61,183 bases of DNA from Acetobacteraceae bacterium (GTDB taxonomy: Bacteria > Pseudomonadota > Alphaproteobacteria > Acetobacterales > Acetobacteraceae), in assembly GCA_947371015.1 (NCBI GenBank), contig CANBNK010000018.1:1-61183 (forward strand), in the 5' to 3' direction. Below are positions 57,381 to 61,183 of the stretch, piece by piece. Within the stretch, counting starts at the first letter, position 1. Every line of letters starts with the position of its first letter. The notes under the pieces were generated by a model. The model ran no database searches, had not been told where the DNA came from, and saw only the letters and a program-made list of their open reading frames with translations. Position numbers and translations under genes: made by a program.

Positions 57381-58657
57381 CAGCCGCTCCGCCGGGACCC
57401 CGCGCGGTTCGGCTTGCGGGCGGGCGGCGGCGCCTCGGCTTCGGCGGCGGCCAACGGCAGGCCCATGGCGGCCAGGTACTGGCGCGCCATGCTGGTGGCG
57501 TCCCCGGGGCGGGGTAGGCCAGCTTGCAGCTTGGCCAGCAGCTTGGGGTCGGTGGCGGATTGCATCACCCGGGCCAGGTCGGCGGCGTCGTTGCGGCGGA
57601 AGTGCAGGCCGCTAACACCGGGCGGCACCTTTTCCGCCATGCCGCCGATGCCGCTGCAAATCACCGGGCGGCCGGCTGCATAGGCTTCCTGGATCACCAC
57701 GGGCGAGTTTTCCCACCAGATGCTGGGCACCAGCACGTAGTCGCAGTCGGCCATCAGCGTTGCGACCTGGTCGTTTTCATAGGCGCCCATGAAGCGCAGC
57801 TGCGGCAGGCTCTCGGCCAGCCGGTCCAGCCGCGCCTGCAAGGCTTCCGGCAGGCCGATGACGTTGCCGTGGATGCGGATCTCGATGGCCTCGACGCTGG
57901 CCAGCCGTTCGGCCGCGCCCAGCAGCACGTCCACGCCCTTGAACGGATTGAGCTGGCCAAAGAAGCCGAAGGTGAAGCGCCCCGATGCCGGGCGGGGCGG
58001 GGCCGGCTGCCCCGGATGCAGCAGGCCGTTTTCCACCACATGCAGGCGTTCGGCCGGAATGCCCCAGCCGATGAAGCGGTCCGCCAGGAAGCGGCTGGGG
58101 GAGATGAAGCCGTCCAGCTGGTCGAAGACCTCACCCACCAGGCGGCGCCGCAGCTCGAAACGCTGGCGCCCGAGGGTGGGGAAGCAGGCGCCACAGCGGC
58201 TGGGGCTGGCGCTGCTGCAGGGCAGCTGGGTGCCGGCGGTGATCATTTGGCCGTGGTTGTGGCACTGCGCCAGGAACTCATGCAGCACCAGCAGGCCGCG
58301 GCGGCCGGGCAGGGCCAGCGCGTCGCGCAGGCTGTTCAGCCCCAGCCAGAGAAAGTGGTGGAACACCAGTTGCTCGGCCCCGGTGGCCTCCAGCACCGCG
58401 CAGAGCTGCCGGGCCACGGCGGGTTCGGCCAGCTGGTACAGGTGCTCGTAGCGTTCCTGGGCGTGGAACACCGCGTATTCGCCCGCGCCCAGGTCCAGCC
58501 GATGGCGCTCCGTCTCCGGCACCGCGGCGATGAAGATGGCGGGCACGCCCAGCGCGCGCAGGCCGTGGAACAGCGTGTGCGCGGCAATCTCCGCCCCGCC
58601 CTTGGAGATGGAGGGGTGGGCGTGGGAGATCACGGCGATCGGCCGGGCGGTATTCAT
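57380..58657 (-). CDS. Glycosyltransferase family 4 protein
   Basis: A 425-residue GT-B enzyme. The N-terminal VISHAHPSISKGGAEIAA is the acceptor-domain loop, and the C-terminal part has FGFFGQLNPFKGVDVLL, PSIWWENSPVVIQEAYAAGRP and ICSGIGGMAEKVPPG with the EX7E-like donor site. A cysteine cluster near residues 143-160 (CHNHGQ... CSSASPSRCGACFP) may bind zinc, as in some GT4 relatives. The start overlaps the upstream gene (58654) by 4 bases, so they are co-translated. It probably adds sugars in the polysaccharide locus. Confidence 0.88.
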   Translation of the reverse strand: MNTARPIAVISHAHPSISKGGAEIAAHTLFHGLRALGVPAIFIAAVPETERHRLDLGAGEYAVFHAQERYEHLYQLAEPAVARQLCAVLEATGAEQLVFHHFLWLGLNSLRDALALPGRRGLLVLHEFLAQCHNHGQMITAGTQLPCSSASPSRCGACFPTLGRQRFELRRRLVGEVFDQLDGFISPSRFLADRFIGWGIPAERLHVVENGLLHPGQPAPPRPASGRFTFGFFGQLNPFKGVDVLLGAAERLASVEAIEIRIHGNVIGLPEALQARLDRLAESLPQLRFMGAYENDQVATLMADCDYVLVPSIWWENSPVVIQEAYAAGRPVICSGIGGMAEKVPPGVSGLHFRRNDAADLARVMQSATDPKLLAKLQAGLPRPGDATSMARQYLAAMGLPLAAAEAEAPPPARKPNRAGSRRSG

Positions 58658-60246
58658 GGCGTGGGTGCCCCCGGCAGGTCGTCGATGGCGGCCAGCACTT
58701 GGGCGCCGCCGCGGCTGGCCTGGGCCGACAGCGCGCTGCCCGGCAGCGGCACAGCCTGGGCCAGCAGCGCATCGGCATGCGCCTGGCCGAGGGCCGGCGG
58801 GTGGTTGTCCAACCAATGTTGCAGGCCCGTGCGGGTCCAGCGCAGCGCGGCCAGGCCGCCGGCGCCGGACTGGTGCAGGGCGTGCGGTGCTTCCTCGTCC
58901 TGGGCCAGGCTGCCCAGCGCGGCGTCCCAGCCGGCGCGGCAGGGGAAGGCGTGCTGCGCCAGCAGCAGGAAGTGCTGGCTGCCGGCCAGGTCCAGCAGGT
59001 GCGGCAGCGCCCAGAGCGGCTTGGCCGCCTGTTCCACCAGCGCGATGCCGCAGCGCTGGCCGCTGGCCTCGGCCACGGCGCGGGCCAGCACGGGCAGTTC
59101 GGCGCGGCTGGTGCCAGGGTCCGCCAGCAGCAGCACCGCCGGCGGGGAGTCGCTGCGGCGCAGTGCCAGGGCCAGATCCTCCACCATTAGGCGGGCGTCG
59201 CTGGGGTGGGCCGGCACCGCCGCCACCACCAGCCGCAAGGCCTCGGTCGGCGCGGCAATGACCGAGACCTGGGACAGGCTGGCGACCATGTCCTGCCGCA
59301 ACGCGGCGGCGAAGGCCGGGAAGAAGGCTTCGTCGGCTAGCCCGGGGTAGCACAGCAGCACGTCGTCCACGGGGACGGCATGGCCGATGCGGCGCAGCGT
59401 GTCGGGGTCCACCGGCACATTGGCCGAGCTGTCATCGGCGAAATGCGCCTTCAGCACCGGCTCCACCAGGTCGATCGATTCCAGCGGGCCTTCCAGCGCC
59501 ATGGTGAAGCCAGCGCGTTCCAGCAGCAGCGGGGTATGGCCGCCGACCACGGCGATATCCGGCCGGGCCCGGCGCACCAGGCTGCCGGGCACGCCGCGCA
59601 GGACCTTGCCGCCGAGGCGCAGCGAAAAGCCGATGACCGGCTTGCTCGGGCTCAGCACCCAGCCCTCCACGAAGGCACCGAAGCCCGGCAGCACCAGCAC
59701 CCGGTCCACCGAGGCCTTCATGGCGAAGCCGGCGCGTGGGGAATGCGGCGTCCAGTCCCCGGCCTGTTGCAGCAGGGCGCGCAGTTCCTTCGAGCGGCCG
59801 GCGCTGACCTGGGGCAGGGCCTGGGCGACGTGGTCACCGATGACCTTGGCGTCCACGATGCCCAGCGGGCGGACCCCGCGCAGGTACAGGTTCAACTCCG
59901 GTGCCAGGAAGCAGTAGAGGTCTACCGCCGGGCTGGGCCGCCAGTCCGAGGTGATGACGCCGATGAAGGCCACGGCATCCTGCGGCAGGTCGGCACGGGG
60001 AAAGGCGAAGTAGGCCATGGCGCCGGCATGGCGGCGGCGCTCGGCCAGCACCACCGGCAGTTCCGTCGGCAGGCCGCGGCGAATCCAGCCCATGACCCAG
60101 ACGCGGCCGCGGTCGTCCAGCGCCACGTTCTCGATGTAGCCGGCCAGGTTCTCGGCCGAGGCCCGCAGCGACTTTTCCTGCAATGGCCGGGCCTGCTCGA
60201 CCAGGTGCTGCATGCCGGCTAGCAGGGCGGTGCTCTCAGCGGCCAT
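58654..60246 (-). CDS. Protein with repeated beta-type module, polysaccharide-locus associated
   Basis: A 530-residue protein without a signal peptide. Two copies of the module GxxxGW(V/I)...P...RPDI...GF can be seen near residues 38-125 (VWVMGWIRRGLP) and 180-260 (FVEGWVLSPSKP). The same module starts the giant GT8 protein at 38633, and similar ones occur in N-terminal parts of other glycosyltransferases. The second half (about 270-500) has alternating strand and helix and may be a degenerate GT2-like domain (DDVLLCYPG, LLLADPGTS). The stop overlaps the GT4 gene as ATGA. Function not known; a scaffold or glycan-binding role is possible. Confidence 0.75.
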   Translation of the reverse strand: MAAESTALLAGMQHLVEQARPLQEKSLRASAENLAGYIENVALDDRGRVWVMGWIRRGLPTELPVVLAERRRHAGAMAYFAFPRADLPQDAVAFIGVITSDWRPSPAVDLYCFLAPELNLYLRGVRPLGIVDAKVIGDHVAQALPQVSAGRSKELRALLQQAGDWTPHSPRAGFAMKASVDRVLVLPGFGAFVEGWVLSPSKPVIGFSLRLGGKVLRGVPGSLVRRARPDIAVVGGHTPLLLERAGFTMALEGPLESIDLVEPVLKAHFADDSSANVPVDPDTLRRIGHAVPVDDVLLCYPGLADEAFFPAFAAALRQDMVASLSQVSVIAAPTEALRLVVAAVPAHPSDARLMVEDLALALRRSDSPPAVLLLADPGTSRAELPVLARAVAEASGQRCGIALVEQAAKPLWALPHLLDLAGSQHFLLLAQHAFPCRAGWDAALGSLAQDEEAPHALHQSGAGGLAALRWTRTGLQHWLDNHPPALGQAHADALLAQAVPLPGSALSAQASRGGAQVLAAIDDLPGAPTP

Positions 60247-60391
60247 GGTCGCCGCCGCTCCGCTGCGGCCAGGGCCGCGTCAGCCTGGAGTGAAATGCCA
60301 TTGCCGCCAACCACCTGTGGGGGCCGATGCCCCGCCGGAAGAGGTTCTACCAGCAATGGATGCCAAGGGAAGTTGCCGCGACCTTGGGTTT

Positions 60392-60676
60392 TCAGATGAA
60401 CTCACCACGCAGGAAGCCCAGCGCCGGTAACGGGGTCCATTTGCGCGGCAGGTCGGCCCTGCGGATCGGCGCCACGCTGTAGAACGGCATCGGCTGGCGG
60501 GCGCGTTCCAGGAAGTCCCGGTAGGCGCGCACCTGTTCGGCCCGCCAGTCGCGATCCTGCAAGGCCGCGGTGCGGTTGCGGAAGATCTCGGCAACGCGAT
60601 GCTTGCGCCCGACCGTGGCAACCACGGCCCATAGCGTGTCTTCATCGCTGCGCGGAACGCTGACCAGGGTGCTCAC
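60392..60676 (-). CDS. Hypothetical protein
   Basis: A 94-residue protein with a GTG start. The N-terminal VVATVGRKHRVAEIFRNRTAALQ part looks helical and basic, and the rest is charged with RADLPRKWTPLPALGFL near the end. I do not recognise a family. It sits alone between the beta-module protein and glmU on the opposite strand. It may be real because the frame is full and codon use fits the region, but the ribosome site is weak. Confidence 0.5.
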   Translation of the reverse strand: MSTLVSVPRSDEDTLWAVVATVGRKHRVAEIFRNRTAALQDRDWRAEQVRAYRDFLERARQPMPFYSVAPIRRADLPRKWTPLPALGFLRGEFI

Positions 60677-60876
60677 GACGCGGCATTGCAGCGGGGCGGG
60701 GCGCCGCGGTCAAGCCAAATGGCGCCGCGAGGGCCGGCGGGGACGCCCGCGGGGGTCGATCCCTCTCACCGGGTTTTTCACCGGGCAGGTAGCGCTTTCG
60801 CTGCGGCGTGAGAGGGTGTACCGCCGCAACGGGACCAAGCGCCGGGCGGCCGGCGCCGATTTCGATGGGGGCAGGC

Positions 60877-61183
60877 ATGGCCGGCGCGGCGATCATTCTG
60901 GCGGCAGGCCTGGGCACGCGGATGAAGTCCGCCTTGCCCAAGGCCATGCATCCGGTGGCCGGGCGGCCGATGCTGCGCCACCTGCTGGCGGCCGTGGAGC
61001 CGGTGTTCGAGCAGGTGGTGGTGGTGGTCGGCCCCGACATGCCGGTGCTGGAACAGGCCGCCAGCCCGCACCCCACCGTGCTGCAGGTGGACCGGCTGGG
61101 CACCGGCCATGCCGCGCGCATGGCGGCGCCGGTGCTGGTCGGCTTCCCGGGCGATGTCGCGGTGCTCTACGCCGACAACCCGC
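60877..61183 (+). CDS. glmU: Bifunctional UDP-N-acetylglucosamine pyrophosphorylase/GlcN-1-P acetyltransferase, N-terminal part
   Basis: The frame is open to the window edge (102 residues seen). The N-terminus carries IILAAGLGTRMKSALPKAM, the LxxGxGTRM nucleotidyltransferase signature, followed by HPVAGRPMLRHLL and GTGHAARMA, all typical of GlmU. The product UDP-GlcNAc feeds peptidoglycan, LPS and often capsule. The start at 60877 follows GGGGGCAGGC; an in-frame ATG at 60865 is possible. Confidence 0.9.
   Translation, partial: MAGAAIILAAGLGTRMKSALPKAMHPVAGRPMLRHLLAAVEPVFEQVVVVVGPDMPVLEQAASPHPTVLQVDRLGTGHAARMAAPVLVGFPGDVAVLYADNP

Overview
This is a high-GC window whose gene content and order suggest an alphaproteobacterium. 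The run ffh-rpsP-rimM-trmD-rplS-leuC-leuD-leuB, a K+-independent-type H+-pyrophosphatase, MlaA/MlaC, a Bug/TctC-type binding protein and a full Kdo pathway fit Rhodospirillales, perhaps Acetobacteraceae. That placement is inference from gene content and base composition; no rRNA lies in the window. Genes are dense and many overlap by 1-4 bases. I see no insertion sequence, phage gene, integrase or CRISPR array.

Layout. The left edge (1-5.3 kb) holds the 3' end of an HWE-type histidine kinase gene and a probable sugar-acid or hydroxy-acid catabolic set: three SDR dehydrogenases, a D-2-hydroxyacid dehydrogenase and an enolase-superfamily dehydratase. From 5.5 to 16.6 kb come hppA, an iron/2-oxoglutarate oxygenase-like protein, an exported MetX-like hydrolase, a cupin/isomerase pair, another SDR, a CAU tRNA (probably Ile2), an MscS-type channel, a cysteine hydrolase, ettA, a GNAT enzyme and a split YeeE/YedE transporter. 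From 16.6 to 27.6 kb are mlaC-mlaA, metF, a Bug receptor, a PhyH oxygenase, uvrD-prmA, an LLM flavoenzyme and a GT4-GT9 glycosyltransferase pair. From 27.9 to 38.1 kb is the conserved translation and leucine core: a PHA-granule-type protein, thrS, infC, a cupin, ffh, rpsP, rimM, trmD, rplS and leuCDB, closed by tRNA-Arg(ACG).

The most interesting part starts directly after tRNA-Arg and runs to about 60.2 kb. It looks like a surface-polysaccharide locus for a sulfated, possibly pyruvylated, Kdo-linked glycan. It contains a 1239-residue repeat-bearing protein with a C-terminal GT8 glycosyltransferase, three sulfotransferase-family proteins, an SGNH-like protein, a polysaccharide pyruvyl transferase, kdsA-kdsB-kdsD and cysD-cysNC. 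It also contains a GT4 glycosyltransferase coupled to a protein sharing a beta-type module with the giant GT8 protein. CysD and CysNC make PAPS, the sulfotransferase donor, and no cysH or cysIJ is nearby, which points to sulfation rather than sulfur assimilation. A DUF1501/DUF1800 pair and a small charged coiled-coil protein interrupt the locus. The right edge holds the start of glmU, which supplies UDP-GlcNAc.

Other details worth attention are a probable AUA start for infC, a tandemly duplicated 17-residue insertion in TrmD, a 12-residue repeat array in the GT8 protein, a foldable leader before metF, and several strong hairpins at gene ends.
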